Source: Gemmatimonadota bacterium (GTDB lineage Bacteria > Gemmatimonadota > Gemmatimonadetes > Gemmatimonadales > Gemmatimonadaceae). From it: a stretch of 64,000 bases of DNA. Below, piece by piece: positions 20,269-28,835 of this stretch. The notes under the pieces were generated by a model. The model was not told the DNA's origin, made no database searches, and worked only from the letters and a program-made list of their open reading frames with translations. Position numbers and translations under genes: made by a program. The DNA lies in NCBI GenBank assembly GCA_020161135.1, contig JAIUOB010000002.1, forward strand, positions 124,001 through 188,000, in the 5' to 3' direction. How positions within the stretch are numbered: the first letter of the stretch is position 1; each line of letters opens with the position of its first letter.

Positions 20269-22305
20269 CTACCGCACCCGCGTGACCCCCACGCGCACCG
20301 CTGCACCCGCATCGAGCGACAGCACGCGACCGCGCCCCGTCGCCAGCGTCACGTAGCGCACGCCCAGCGGACGCACGGCGAGGTCGCGCACCTCGACGCC
20401 ATCCTGCAGCGCCAGCGGCTGCAGTGGCGTCGCCCGGTACGTGCCGGCGAAGGTGTCGGAGAGCCCCCGCCACACGTCGGCCACGTCCCATGTGGCCGGC
20501 TGCGTGCCGGCCCCCACGATACCCAGCGCCGTCGCCGCCGTCGCATTCGCCCATCCTGCGAGAAGTGCGTCGGCGCTGCGGCCCGACAGCGCCGCCAGCT
20601 GCGACGCGCCCACCTGCGCACCGCCGCGCACGAGCGCCCGCAGCCACGCGGACTCGTTGGCCGCGTGCTCGTCCACCACCCAGCGAACCAGGCTCCAACC
20701 GCTGGCGTACCACGTCTGGTCGCTGCGCCCCGACGGGCCAAGCAGCGACAGGGTGTCGGCGCCCGCGAGATACTGATGCAGCACGCTGAACAGCTTCCAC
20801 GCCACCAGCGGACGACCGTCGCACTGCTGCAGCTCGCACAGCACGCTGGCCGCATAGCCCGTGCGCCCCTTCCACGCCATCTGTGCGAGACGCCGCGCGT
20901 ACAGCTCTTCGGCCACACGCGCCGTCGCCTCCTCGAGCCACGTCGCTTCGAACGCGTGGCCGGCCGACAACCGCTCGGCGTAGCTCGCGAGATGCTTCGC
21001 CTCATGCACGACAGTACTGCGCATGACGCGGCGCCACTCCGCCGGCGACTCCACCGCCGACGGCACGCGGCCGTACAGCAGCGGGCGCGCATTGCTGGCG
21101 GGGAACAGTGACGCCGGCTGGAAGTTGCACGCACTCACGTAGCCCGCCGTGCCCGCCAGCGAGTCGTTCACGAAGCGCGTGAAGAGCATGGTCACGCGCC
21201 CGTCGCCACCAAGCCGCGCATCCATGGCATTCGGGTCGCCGATGGCGTCGAGCAGCAGCGGGTGCACCACCTCGTCGTATTCAGCACCCAGCGCGCGATA
21301 CTCGGCGTCCATGCTGCCCGCACGCGGCGCCGAGACGTCTTCCAGCACCAGCGCGCGGCGGCCGGCGTACACCACACGCGCGCGCACCGCCTGCCCGGCG
21401 TTGCAGCTCGCATAGAGCGCGCGCAGCGTGAGCGTGTCACCGAGCTGCGCCGGCGCCATCGCGCGCGCCGCGCGCATGGCACCGCGCGCGGTCAGGGCCT
21501 GCCAGCTGGCCGCCACCGCAGCGAAGTGTGCGCGGTCCGCATCGAGGTGCGTGGCGTGCGCGTCGCCCGACACCCCTGCCGCGTGTCGCACGCTGGCGGC
21601 AGGCGCAGCAACGGGGTGCGCCGGCGCCGACGGGACGGCCTGGGCCGACGTGACATCGCGCGCGGTGGCGCGCACGGCGACGGCAGCCTGCGTCGTACTC
21701 TGTTCGGTGGCGTTCGACAGCGTGAGGAGCATGGACGCGTCGGCACCGTCGGCCGCCGCCAATTCGATGCAGGCAGCGCCACTGTCGGCGAGCGCGGTGT
21801 GCTGCCCCACTGCGAGCGTCAGGCGCCGTGCGGTGCGCACGGGGCGCTGCCAGACGCTGTCGACGTCACCCGCGCGCACGCGCAGCGCGAGCGTCGGCAC
21901 CGTGCCGCAGGCCCCGAGCGATCGCGGGAGCACGACGCGCGCAGTCGCGAGACCTGCAGCCGAGACACCGTGAGACAGCACGGGCAGTGGCACCCCGGCG
22001 AGCGTCACCAGCACGGTGCCCGCGTCGAGCGCCGAGCCGGAGAGCGCCACGGTGTCCCCGACGACGAGCGTGTCGGACGCCGGAGCGAGCAGCGCGGGGC
22101 GCGGGGCCACCGCTGGCGTGGACGGGCTGGTCGGTGCGGTGGGCGTTGAGGACCGTGGCGCGACCGCATCGGCGCCGGCACAGCCCTGCAGCAGCGACGC
22201 CACGCCGGCCGTTATTCCGATGGCCACCAGCCGCCGCGCAGAACGCGTGGCAGTACCGTAAACTCCTGCAGGGCAGGAACTTGCGGAGGCCTGAGCCGTC
22301 GTCAT
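20269..22305 (-). CDS. Putative lipoprotein zinc metallopeptidase (HEAKH site, M30/gluzincin-like)
   Basis: A 678-residue protein. An N-terminal basic and hydrophobic stretch ends in the lipobox SLLQGC (Cys42), so it is probably a lipoprotein. A Ser/Thr/Pro linker and a beta-rich region (IPT/Ig-like, residues about 65-215) follow. The segment VVHEAKHLASY holds HExxH (residues 434-438), and 20 residues later comes TWLEEATARVAEE, whose Glu458 could be the third zinc ligand. The spacing and the WLxE motif resemble hyicolysin-type (M30) gluzincins. The upstream LGGDGRVTMLFTRFV fits that family as well. The ATG at 22305 was chosen for signal-peptide length. The target is unknown. Confidence 0.7.
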   Translation of the reverse strand: MTTAQASASSCPAGVYGTATRSARRLVAIGITAGVASLLQGCAGADAVAPRSSTPTAPTSPSTPAVAPRPALLAPASDTLVVGDTVALSGSALDAGTVLVTLAGVPLPVLSHGVSAAGLATARVVLPRSLGACGTVPTLALRVRAGDVDSVWQRPVRTARRLTLAVGQHTALADSGAACIELAAADGADASMLLTLSNATEQSTTQAAVAVRATARDVTSAQAVPSAPAHPVAAPAASVRHAAGVSGDAHATHLDADRAHFAAVAASWQALTARGAMRAARAMAPAQLGDTLTLRALYASCNAGQAVRARVVYAGRRALVLEDVSAPRAGSMDAEYRALGAEYDEVVHPLLLDAIGDPNAMDARLGGDGRVTMLFTRFVNDSLAGTAGYVSACNFQPASLFPASNARPLLYGRVPSAVESPAEWRRVMRSTVVHEAKHLASYAERLSAGHAFEATWLEEATARVAEELYARRLAQMAWKGRTGYAASVLCELQQCDGRPLVAWKLFSVLHQYLAGADTLSLLGPSGRSDQTWYASGWSLVRWVVDEHAANESAWLRALVRGGAQVGASQLAALSGRSADALLAGWANATAATALGIVGAGTQPATWDVADVWRGLSDTFAGTYRATPLQPLALQDGVEVRDLAVRPLGVRYVTLATGRGRVLSLDAGAAVRVGVTRVR

Positions 22306-22466
22306 GGTGCGGGCACGAGTTGACACACCCCGAGAGTGTTGCAATCGACGTGCCGAGCTCGACCATATACAGTGGTATTCGCAAGCCTTCGGGATCGCAC
22401 CGGCAGGGTGGAGCCGATTGCCGTCCCGGGATTAACGTGCGCGACACCCCCAACCGATTCCCTGTC
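22306..22466. promoter_or_regulatory. Divergent promoter region between metallopeptidase and acyl-CoA dehydrogenase genes
   Basis: A 161-bp divergent spacer with an AT-richer island around 22362-22385. TAACGT at 22433-22438 is a possible -10 for the plus-strand gene with a leader of about 20 nt; the same hexamer precedes the TauE-like gene at 39160-39165. TTGACA occurs at 22320-22325 but no -10 stands at the right distance. No Shine-Dalgarno is evident on either side. Confidence 0.3.
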
Positions 22467-23633
22467 ATGTCCAGCGACACCCTCCCCGCCCGCCCGCCCC
22501 TCACCCTGCTCTCCGAGGAGGAGGAGCTCTTTCGTGCCGCCGTGGCCGAACTGGCCGAGTCGGAGGTGCGCCCGCGTGTGCGAGCCATGGAGGAAGCGGG
22601 AAAGGTCGACCCTGCACTGACCGCGAAGTTCTTCGAACTCGGCCTCATGGGTATCGAGCTGCCGGATGCCGTGGGGGGCGCGGGCGGTTCGCTCATGATG
22701 GTCACGCTGGCCGTCGAAGAGCTCAGCAAGGTCGATGCGAGCGCGGCCATCCAGGTCGACGTGCAGAACACGCTCGTGAACTATCCGCTCCATCGCTACG
22801 GCACCGAGGAGCAGCGCGCGCGCATCCTGCCGCGCATGGCGAGTGACACCATCGGCGCGTATGCGTTGTCGGAGCCCGGCTCCGGCTCGGATGCGTTCGG
22901 CCTCGCGACGCGCGCCGAGCGGGTGGACGGCGGCTGGCGGCTGACGGGCTCGAAGGCGTGGATCACCAACGGCGGCGAGGCGTCGGTGTTCGTGGTGTTC
23001 GCGAACACCAAGCCCGAGGCCGGCTACAAGGGCATCACCGCCTTCATCGTCGAGCGCGGCGCCGACGGCTTCACCGTGGGCAAGAAGGAAGACAAGCTGG
23101 GCATCCGCGCGTCGAGCACCACGAGCCTGCACTTCGAGAACGTGTTCGTGTCCGATGCGAACGTGCTGGGCGAGGTAGGCACGGGCTACAAGATCGCGAT
23201 CGAGACGCTCAACGAGGGGCGCATCGGCATCGGTGCGCAGATGATCGGCGTCGCGCAGGGCGCGCTGGCGGCGACGACGGCGTACCTCAAGGAGCGCAAG
23301 CAGTTCGGCAAGTCGCTCGCGGACTTCCAGGGCATCCAGTTCCAGGTGGCGCAGGCGGCCACCGAGCTCGAGGCGGCGCGGCTGATGGTCTACAACGCGG
23401 CGCGCCTCAAGGACGCCGGGCACGACATCGCGCGCGAGGGGGCGATGGCCAAGCTGTACGCGTCGCAGATGTGCGAGCGGGTCACGAGCCTCTGCGTCGA
23501 GCTGTTCGGCGGCTACGGCTACACGCGGGAGTATCCGGTGGAGAAGTTCTACCGCGACGCGAAGATCGGCACGATCTACGAGGGGACGAGCAACATGCAA
23601 CTGCAGACGATCGCGAAGGCGGTGCTGCGCTGA
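22467..23633 (+). CDS. Acyl-CoA dehydrogenase
   Basis: A 388-residue FAD enzyme that introduces the trans-2 double bond in acyl-CoA. All family landmarks are there: YALSEPGSGSDAF, the FAD/substrate segment WITNGG, RKQFGKSLADFQGIQF, and the C-terminal IYEGTSNMQLQTIAK, whose Glu is the catalytic base of the short-chain/SCAD-like group. Length is normal. The ATG at 22467 begins just before the helical N-terminal domain. No beta-oxidation partner is adjacent; the following genes are for cell-envelope functions, so it may be a stand-alone unit. Chain-length preference cannot be assigned. Confidence 0.95.
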   Translation: MSSDTLPARPPLTLLSEEEELFRAAVAELAESEVRPRVRAMEEAGKVDPALTAKFFELGLMGIELPDAVGGAGGSLMMVTLAVEELSKVDASAAIQVDVQNTLVNYPLHRYGTEEQRARILPRMASDTIGAYALSEPGSGSDAFGLATRAERVDGGWRLTGSKAWITNGGEASVFVVFANTKPEAGYKGITAFIVERGADGFTVGKKEDKLGIRASSTTSLHFENVFVSDANVLGEVGTGYKIAIETLNEGRIGIGAQMIGVAQGALAATTAYLKERKQFGKSLADFQGIQFQVAQAATELEAARLMVYNAARLKDAGHDIAREGAMAKLYASQMCERVTSLCVELFGGYGYTREYPVEKFYRDAKIGTIYEGTSNMQLQTIAKAVLR

Positions 23634-23679
23634 GCGCGCTCCTGCCCCACGGCCGCCGCCTCGGCGTGAGCGTGTCACG

Positions 23680-24300
23680 GTGAGTCGACTCGCGAAGGCG
23701 CTGCGCAATCCCGGGCTCGCCGCGGGCGTGCTGTGGGCGCTCGCCAAGGGGCAGTTCTACAAGACGTGGCTGCCGCTGCGCGGGGTGCGCTTCACCGCCG
23801 GTCGCAATTTCCAGGTGTTCGGACGGCTCACCGTGCGCGGCCCCGGAACCGTGCGCTTCGGCGACAACACCACCGTGGGCATGCACGTCACGCCCTACAC
23901 GCACGCGCCGGACGCGGTGATCGACATCGGCAATCACTGCTTCCTCAACGGCGTGCGCTTCGGCTGCGCCGCGCGGATCACCGTCGGCGACGACTGCATT
24001 CTGGCCGAGTCGCGCATCATGGACACGAACTTCCATTCGACGCGCGCCGACCGGTGGAGCGCGGACGCACCGGTGCGCGTGAAGCCGATCACGTTGGCAC
24101 GCAACGTCTGGGTGGCGGCGCAGGCGGGACTGCTGCCCGGCACCGAGATCGGGGAGAACAGCGTCGTCGGATTCGGCGCCGTGTGCAGCGGCAGGTTTCC
24201 GGCGAACAGCCTCATCGCGGGCAACCCTGCGGTCGTGGTGCGCGCGATCGAGGGGTCGGACCACAGCACCTCCGCGCTCGACCAGCCCGCGACGGCGTGA
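23680..24300 (+). CDS. Hexapeptide-repeat (left-handed beta-helix) acyltransferase
   Basis: A 206-residue protein starting with GTG at 23680. Residues about 50-185 show imperfect hexapeptide repeats (VRFGDNTTVG, VIDIGNHCFL, RITVGDDCIL, NVWVAAQAG, EIGENSVVGFGAV) ending in AGNPAVVVRAI, the usual close of sugar and maltose-type O-acetyltransferases. The family moves acetyl or other acyl groups from a CoA or ACP donor, often onto sugars. The usual catalytic His is probably in DTNFHSTRADRW. It overlaps the VanZ gene by 4 bases, pointing to a shared envelope or glycan role. Confidence 0.82.
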   Translation: MSRLAKALRNPGLAAGVLWALAKGQFYKTWLPLRGVRFTAGRNFQVFGRLTVRGPGTVRFGDNTTVGMHVTPYTHAPDAVIDIGNHCFLNGVRFGCAARITVGDDCILAESRIMDTNFHSTRADRWSADAPVRVKPITLARNVWVAAQAGLLPGTEIGENSVVGFGAVCSGRFPANSLIAGNPAVVVRAIEGSDHSTSALDQPATA

Positions 24301-25634
24301 GCGGGCGCGCGGAGCCCGGCCACCATGCCGGCCGCGGGGTCTTGCTCGCGCGCGCAGCGCTCGTCGCCAGCGTCGTGCTCATCCTGGGCGCCACGCTCGG
24401 TCCGTTCAGCGCGATCGATCCCGGACAGATCCCGCCGCGCTGGTGTCTCGCCTGCGGCGGCGCGTGGCTCACCGACGGCATCAGCAACGTGGTGCTCTTC
24501 GTGCCGCTGGGGCTCGCGTTGGCGGCGAGCGGTGTCCCGGCGTGGCGCGCGATCGGCGCTGGCACGCTGCTCTCGCTGCTGGTGGAGACGCTGCAGTCGG
24601 TGGGCATTCCTCCCGCGCGTTCGCCGGCGAGCGCCGATGTGCTCGCGAACGCGTGGGGTGCCGTGTGCGGCGTGCTGCTCTGGCGCGCCCGATACGCCCT
24701 GCTCACGCCCTCGCCCGTGTTGGCGCGGCGGCTTGCCGTGGGCTGGTCGAGCGGGGCGGCCGCCGTGTGCGCCGCGTCGGCCCTGCTGCTGCAGCCGCCC
24801 GACGACGCCACCACCAGCCCGGTCACGATCACGCCGAGTCGCTACGACTACGCGCCGGGCTTTGGCTGGTACGACGGCGTGCTGCAGGGCGCCACCGTGA
24901 ACGGCACCGCCGTGGGACACCGTGGCAGCGGCCCCGTGGTGGTGCAGACGTCGGCGGTGCCACGCACCTTCGCGCTGCAGGCGACGCTCACGGGGCGCGA
25001 CACCGCGCGCTACGGCCGCGTGGTGCTCTTCGTGCACCTGCCGGGTGACACGACGGCGGTGGCGATGCTCGTGCAGCGCGACGCGCGCGCCGAGCTCATG
25101 GTGCGACGCCGTGCGTCGATGTGGGGACTCGCGATGCCGCCGGTGGTGCTCTGGTCCGCGTTCGCGGAACGCGCGGCCGACGATCCGCGGCCGCTGACGC
25201 TCACGGCACATGCCGACGGGCGTGCACTGACGCTTTCGTCGGCATCGGCGGCGGCGCGCGACTCGGTCACGCTTCGGCTCACGCCATTGCTGGGGTGGAG
25301 TCTCATCCAGACCATCGCGCGCCCGATCGGTCCCTACGGCACGCTTTGGCTCGTGGCGTGGCTGCTGCTGCTGGCGGCGCCGGCGGGCTTCTATGCGGCG
25401 CGCGGTGCCGTGGCCGGACGCCACCGCGGCGCGGGCTCGCTCGCGGCCTCGCGCGCTGCGCGGGGGGTGCTCACGATCCTGCCGCTGCCGGTCTCGCTGG
25501 GCGTGCTGCCGCCCCTGCTGGATGTCGCGCCACTCGTGCCGCAGGAATGGGTGTGGCTGGTGCTGCTGCTGGCGGGCGGGTTTGCGGCGGGGACGGCAAC
25601 TCGCGGCGCACGCGGGGTATCTTTTCCGACATGA
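24297..25634 (+). CDS. VanZ-like membrane protein with LamG-like insert
   Basis: A 445-residue protein starting with GTG at 24297, overlapping the previous stop. Residues 1 to about 130 form a VanZ-type membrane unit (SNVVLFVPLGLALA, LLVETLQSVGIPPARSPASADVLANAWGAVCG). Residues about 175-335 look like a periplasmic concanavalin/LamG beta-sandwich (FGWYDGVLQGATVNG, HADGRALTLSS), and three further hydrophobic segments follow up to the C-terminus. VanZ homologues are linked to glycopeptide tolerance and to many cell-surface loci; the function is unclear. It overlaps the YggT gene by 4 bases. Confidence 0.78.
   Translation: MSGRAEPGHHAGRGVLLARAALVASVVLILGATLGPFSAIDPGQIPPRWCLACGGAWLTDGISNVVLFVPLGLALAASGVPAWRAIGAGTLLSLLVETLQSVGIPPARSPASADVLANAWGAVCGVLLWRARYALLTPSPVLARRLAVGWSSGAAAVCAASALLLQPPDDATTSPVTITPSRYDYAPGFGWYDGVLQGATVNGTAVGHRGSGPVVVQTSAVPRTFALQATLTGRDTARYGRVVLFVHLPGDTTAVAMLVQRDARAELMVRRRASMWGLAMPPVVLWSAFAERAADDPRPLTLTAHADGRALTLSSASAAARDSVTLRLTPLLGWSLIQTIARPIGPYGTLWLVAWLLLLAAPAGFYAARGAVAGRHRGAGSLAASRAARGVLTILPLPVSLGVLPPLLDVAPLVPQEWVWLVLLLAGGFAAGTATRGARGVSFPT
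25618..25630 (+). promoter_or_regulatory. -10-like box ahead of the YggT gene
   Basis: TATCTT (25618-25623) lies 7 nt before the ATG at 25631, inside the end of the VanZ coding sequence. It fits the TANNNT-N5-7-start pattern seen at other genes here and could add a leaderless transcript within the operon. Confidence 0.4.
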
Positions 25635-26224
25635 TCGAGACTGTGGTCGGTGGACTCTCGCTGGTGCTGCAACTGCTGCGCCCGGCCGTCTTCGTGGCCG
25701 GCGCGGTCGCCGCGCTCGGCGCGGCCGGGTCGTGGGCGGTGCGCACGCGCCGCATCTCCCCGTTCGGTGGCGTCGCGCGCTTCATTCGCGGCAACATCGA
25801 CCCGTGGCTGGTGGCACCCATGGAGCGTCGCCTGCTGCGCGCCGGCGGCACGCCGTACGCCGCGCCGTGGTGGGGGCTGGCCGTGGTCATCCTGGGCGGC
25901 CTGCTTCTCATTTCGCTCGTGCAGTTCGTGCGCGACGAACTGGCGACGCTCTACATCGCGACCCAATCGGGGCAGTTCCTGCTGCTGCTCGTGCGCTGGA
26001 CGTTCAGCGTGCTGCGCATTGCGCTCATGGCGCGTGTGATCTCGAGCTGGGTGGGCGGCAGCCCGTATTCCAAGTGGTGGCGCTGGTCGTACGTGCTCAC
26101 GGAGTGGATGCTGGCGCCGCTGCGGCAGATCATCCCGACCATCGGCATGATCGACATCACGGTGCTCGTCGCCTATTTCGGCCTCGGGTTTCTCGAAGGC
26201 GCGGTGATGGGCGCGCTGCGGTGA
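25631..26224 (+). CDS. YggT family membrane protein
   Basis: A 197-residue membrane protein with hydrophobic segments at about residues 5-35, 80-100, 115-140 and 175-193. The YggT signature is clear in the C-terminal half: ALMARVISSWVG, then LTEWMLAPLRQIIPTIGMIDITVLVAYF. YggT proteins are conserved inner-membrane proteins implicated in ion or osmotic stress and cell-envelope upkeep; the mechanism is unknown. The ATG at 25631 overlaps the VanZ stop. The N-terminal 60 residues are extra compared with the simple two-segment forms. Confidence 0.88.
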   Translation: MIETVVGGLSLVLQLLRPAVFVAGAVAALGAAGSWAVRTRRISPFGGVARFIRGNIDPWLVAPMERRLLRAGGTPYAAPWWGLAVVILGGLLLISLVQFVRDELATLYIATQSGQFLLLLVRWTFSVLRIALMARVISSWVGGSPYSKWWRWSYVLTEWMLAPLRQIIPTIGMIDITVLVAYFGLGFLEGAVMGALR

Positions 26225-26270
26225 CGCGCTGCGGTAACGCGCTGCGGTAACGCGCTGCGGTAACACGCCG
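26211..26270. repeat. 13-bp tandem repeat at the 3' end of the YggT gene
   Basis: About four and a half copies of a 13-bp unit (GTAACGCGCTGCG) run from the last codons of the YggT gene into the spacer before the convergent HAD gene. Central copies are identical; outer ones carry single changes (GTGACG, GTAACACGCC). The first copy supplies the stop codon. Confidence 0.75.
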
Positions 26271-26304
26271 AGGCAACGCGCCCATTGAGGCGCGGCGCAC
26301 GGCG

Positions 26305-26883
26305 TCAGGCGAACTCGCGCAGCACTGGCACGGTGAGGCCCTGCGCGACGTCGCGGCGCGCGCTGCGCACGACGATCGCGCCCGCCGATTCGGCCCACAC
26401 GGCGCGGTCGGCCATCGAGTCGCCCACGTAGACGAATCCGTGGCGGCCAAAGCGCGCGACGAGCGCGTCACGCTTGCGCGGCCCCTTGAGATTGACGGTC
26501 GCGGTCGTCGCCATGACGTCGTCGAACACCGGCCAGTGTGCCGCGACCCGTCGGGCCAGCACCTCGTGCGTGGCCGTGGCCAGGACGACCAGCCGACCGG
26601 CGGCGCGCTGCTCCCTGAGCCAGGCCAGCAGCGGCGCACGCACCGGGAGGGTGGTCACGTCGGGTGCCTCGCGCACGAGCGCGCTCTTGAGCGCCGCCCG
26701 ACTGGTGGGCGCGGCCCGCAGCAGGCGCCACCAGGCCGCCGGAGACGTGGCGACCCGTCGAATCGTCTCCACCAGCACGTCGACGTGCAGAAAGGTGTGA
26801 TCGAGGTCGACGACGAGCGGCAACCCGGCGGTCGGGTCGTCCGACACAGGGCTGGATGGCGAGGAGTCGGGACGTTCTGGCAC
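26305..26883 (-). CDS. HAD-superfamily hydrolase
   Basis: A 192-residue phosphatase-like protein starting with GTG at 26883. Motif I is DLDHTF (Asp26, Asp28), motif II is a Thr in LATATHEV, a lysine sits in NLKGPRKRDA, and motif IV is YVGDSMADRAVW (Asp155). The sequence resembles the HAD domain found fused to UbiA-type prenyltransferases (VVDLDxT, then a helical cap), but here it stands alone. The first 20 residues are Pro/Ser-rich and may be disordered. A TAGTCT box 6 nt before the GTG supports the start. The substrate is unknown. Confidence 0.82.
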   Translation of the reverse strand: MPERPDSSPSSPVSDDPTAGLPLVVDLDHTFLHVDVLVETIRRVATSPAAWWRLLRAAPTSRAALKSALVREAPDVTTLPVRAPLLAWLREQRAAGRLVVLATATHEVLARRVAAHWPVFDDVMATTATVNLKGPRKRDALVARFGRHGFVYVGDSMADRAVWAESAGAIVVRSARRDVAQGLTVPVLREFA

Positions 26884-26895
26884 GGCGGTAGACTA
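26884..26895 (-). promoter_or_regulatory. -10-like box for the HAD gene (probable leaderless start)
   Basis: On the minus strand TAGTCT (26895-26890) is followed by ACCGCC and the GTG start at 26883. It has the same 6-nt spacing as the boxes before metH and PolX. Confidence 0.5.
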
Positions 26896-26966
26896 CTCGC
26901 GAGCGCGACCGTCACGCCACGAGAACGGACTCAGCCGCTGGCCCCCTTCTTGCTGCTCCGTCAAGT

Positions 26967-28835
26967 ATGTCCCAGGCTTTCACCACACCGGCCGACATTG
27001 TGACCACCACGTCACCGACTTCTGCAGTCGAGTCCGCTTCGGCTCGCCCCGAAGCGGGTGCGACCGTTATCGCGCTCGCTGGCGGCGGTGTGTTGGGTGC
27101 GACACTAGGTGTTGCATGGTCACTACAGGGCGTTGCGCGTGGCGCCGGTGCATCACCCGAGCAGACCGCCGCGCGACTGGCCGTGGCGGCTGTCGCGGCC
27201 ACCGTGCTGACCGCGCTCGCCTACCTCGCGGTGCGCTGGCGACGCCTGAGCGCGTCCGAGGTGGGGCGACTCGCGCTGGTGGCGGCGGCCGGGGTCATTG
27301 CCATCTTCGCCGGCGTCCGTCTGCTGGCGCTGGTCCGCTTCCCCGCCGACATCCTCATCTGGTCGGAGAGCGACTTCGTCGCCGACATCCTGAAGCTGCG
27401 CATCGGCCATCCGGTGTACGCGCCGCAGGCCGACAACGAGTCCTTCCCCTACATGCCCGGCGCGCAGGCCCTTACGGGGCTGCTGGCGGCCCTCGCAGGC
27501 CACGGTGACAGCATCGTCGCCTTCCGGGTCGTGCAGCTGCTCTTCACCGCGCTGGCGGCCGTGCTGGGCGCCCTCACCGTGCGCCGCCTCCTCGAGGCCG
27601 CGGGGGTCCGGCTGGCACGCCCGGATGCCGCCGGCTGGGCCGCGTTCTGGGTGCCCACGCTGTTCCTCGTGGCCACGAACGCCACCACGAACACGTTCAC
27701 CGTCCTGCTGCACAACGACGCGCTGAACCAGCTGCTCACGATGCTCACGTACTGGCTGCTGGTGGAGTTCACCGTCACCCGCCAGCGCGCCGCCCTCGTG
27801 GCACTCGTCTGCATGCCGGTGCTCGGCTTCCTCGTGAAGCAGTCGTCGGTGTTGTGGGTCGGGCTCATTCCGCTGCAGCTCTGGCTGTTCGACACGCAGG
27901 CCTCGTTCAAGCGCGCCTTCCTGTTCGGGCTCACGGCCACGGCGCTCGTGGCCGCGGCGTTCGCCGGGCTGTATGCGCTCTGGGGCGCGGACTTCATCTA
28001 CTGGGTGTTCACGGTGCTCAAGGCGCGCGGGGTGTCGCCCATTCGCGCCGTCTATCACGCGGTCGAGGCGGCGCCGTTCTGGGTGGCGGGGCTGGTGGGC
28101 GGACTCGTCCTGCTCGGACGCGGCGGGTCGCGGCAACTGGTCGGGCTCTGGTGCGTGTGGCTCGCGCTCATGGCCACCGAGGTCTACACGAGCGGCATCG
28201 CCTGGATGCTCAACCACATCGGGCCCGCCTCGCTGCTGGCCGGCGTCTGGTGCCTGGCCGGCGTCACCATCCTGTGGCAACGCTGGATGGCGCAGGCCGA
28301 TCAGGGCACGCCGCTCACGCGCTGGATGCGCACCGCGCTCCCCACCGGCGCGGTGGTCATGGCCCTCCCCCTCTTCGACCTGGTGCATCTCCCGGAGCAG
28401 ACCTTCGGGGACGCGGCGTACGCGTACGCACAGGCCATCGAGCGGGAGAGTGTCGGTGTGCCGCCGCAGAAGTTCCTCCTCGACGCCGGCAGTTGGGTGT
28501 ACCTCCCCAGCCGCACCGTGCAGAAGGACCGCGCGCCCACCATCGGCGAGCGCGGCCTCTCGCAGACCGGCGACTTCTCCGGCATCATCGGCCGCCTCAA
28601 CGCGAAGCAGTACGACCGCATCCTCGTGCGGCACTGGCACGAGGACGACCTGTGGTACGACGTCGGCTTCTGGAACGCGTCCAGCGGCATTCGCGCCGCG
28701 CTCGCGGCCAACTACCGCGAGGTGCGCACGATCCCGGGCGTCAAGGGTCCCCGCTCCTTCGTCGGTTACCTCATGGACGACATCAGCGTGTTGGAACCGA
28801 TCCCCGCGTCTTCCCCCACGTCCCCGGCCCGATGA
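26967..28835 (+). CDS. Polytopic membrane protein, GT-C glycosyltransferase-like
   Basis: A 622-residue protein with about 10-12 membrane segments. The first large periplasmic loop contains LIWSESDFVADILKLR and YAPQADNESFPYMPGAQ, a layout seen in polyprenyl-phosphate-dependent GT-C enzymes (acidic residues after the first segment). The C-terminal 130 residues are soluble. It overlaps the methyltransferase gene by 4 bases and is followed by an epimerase and a DPM1-like GT2, which could supply sugars. Family membership is a judgement from topology and motifs; it could also be an uncharacterised membrane protein. Confidence 0.6.
   Translation: MSQAFTTPADIVTTTSPTSAVESASARPEAGATVIALAGGGVLGATLGVAWSLQGVARGAGASPEQTAARLAVAAVAATVLTALAYLAVRWRRLSASEVGRLALVAAAGVIAIFAGVRLLALVRFPADILIWSESDFVADILKLRIGHPVYAPQADNESFPYMPGAQALTGLLAALAGHGDSIVAFRVVQLLFTALAAVLGALTVRRLLEAAGVRLARPDAAGWAAFWVPTLFLVATNATTNTFTVLLHNDALNQLLTMLTYWLLVEFTVTRQRAALVALVCMPVLGFLVKQSSVLWVGLIPLQLWLFDTQASFKRAFLFGLTATALVAAAFAGLYALWGADFIYWVFTVLKARGVSPIRAVYHAVEAAPFWVAGLVGGLVLLGRGGSRQLVGLWCVWLALMATEVYTSGIAWMLNHIGPASLLAGVWCLAGVTILWQRWMAQADQGTPLTRWMRTALPTGAVVMALPLFDLVHLPEQTFGDAAYAYAQAIERESVGVPPQKFLLDAGSWVYLPSRTVQKDRAPTIGERGLSQTGDFSGIIGRLNAKQYDRILVRHWHEDDLWYDVGFWNASSGIRAALAANYREVRTIPGVKGPRSFVGYLMDDISVLEPIPASSPTSPAR

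Noticed and set aside
18006-20312. A 768-codon minus-strand frame opposite the secreted Ig-like protein
   Set aside because: Composition artefact (Arg, Gly, His, Val). The plus frame has a Shine-Dalgarno, signal segment and sensible repeats.
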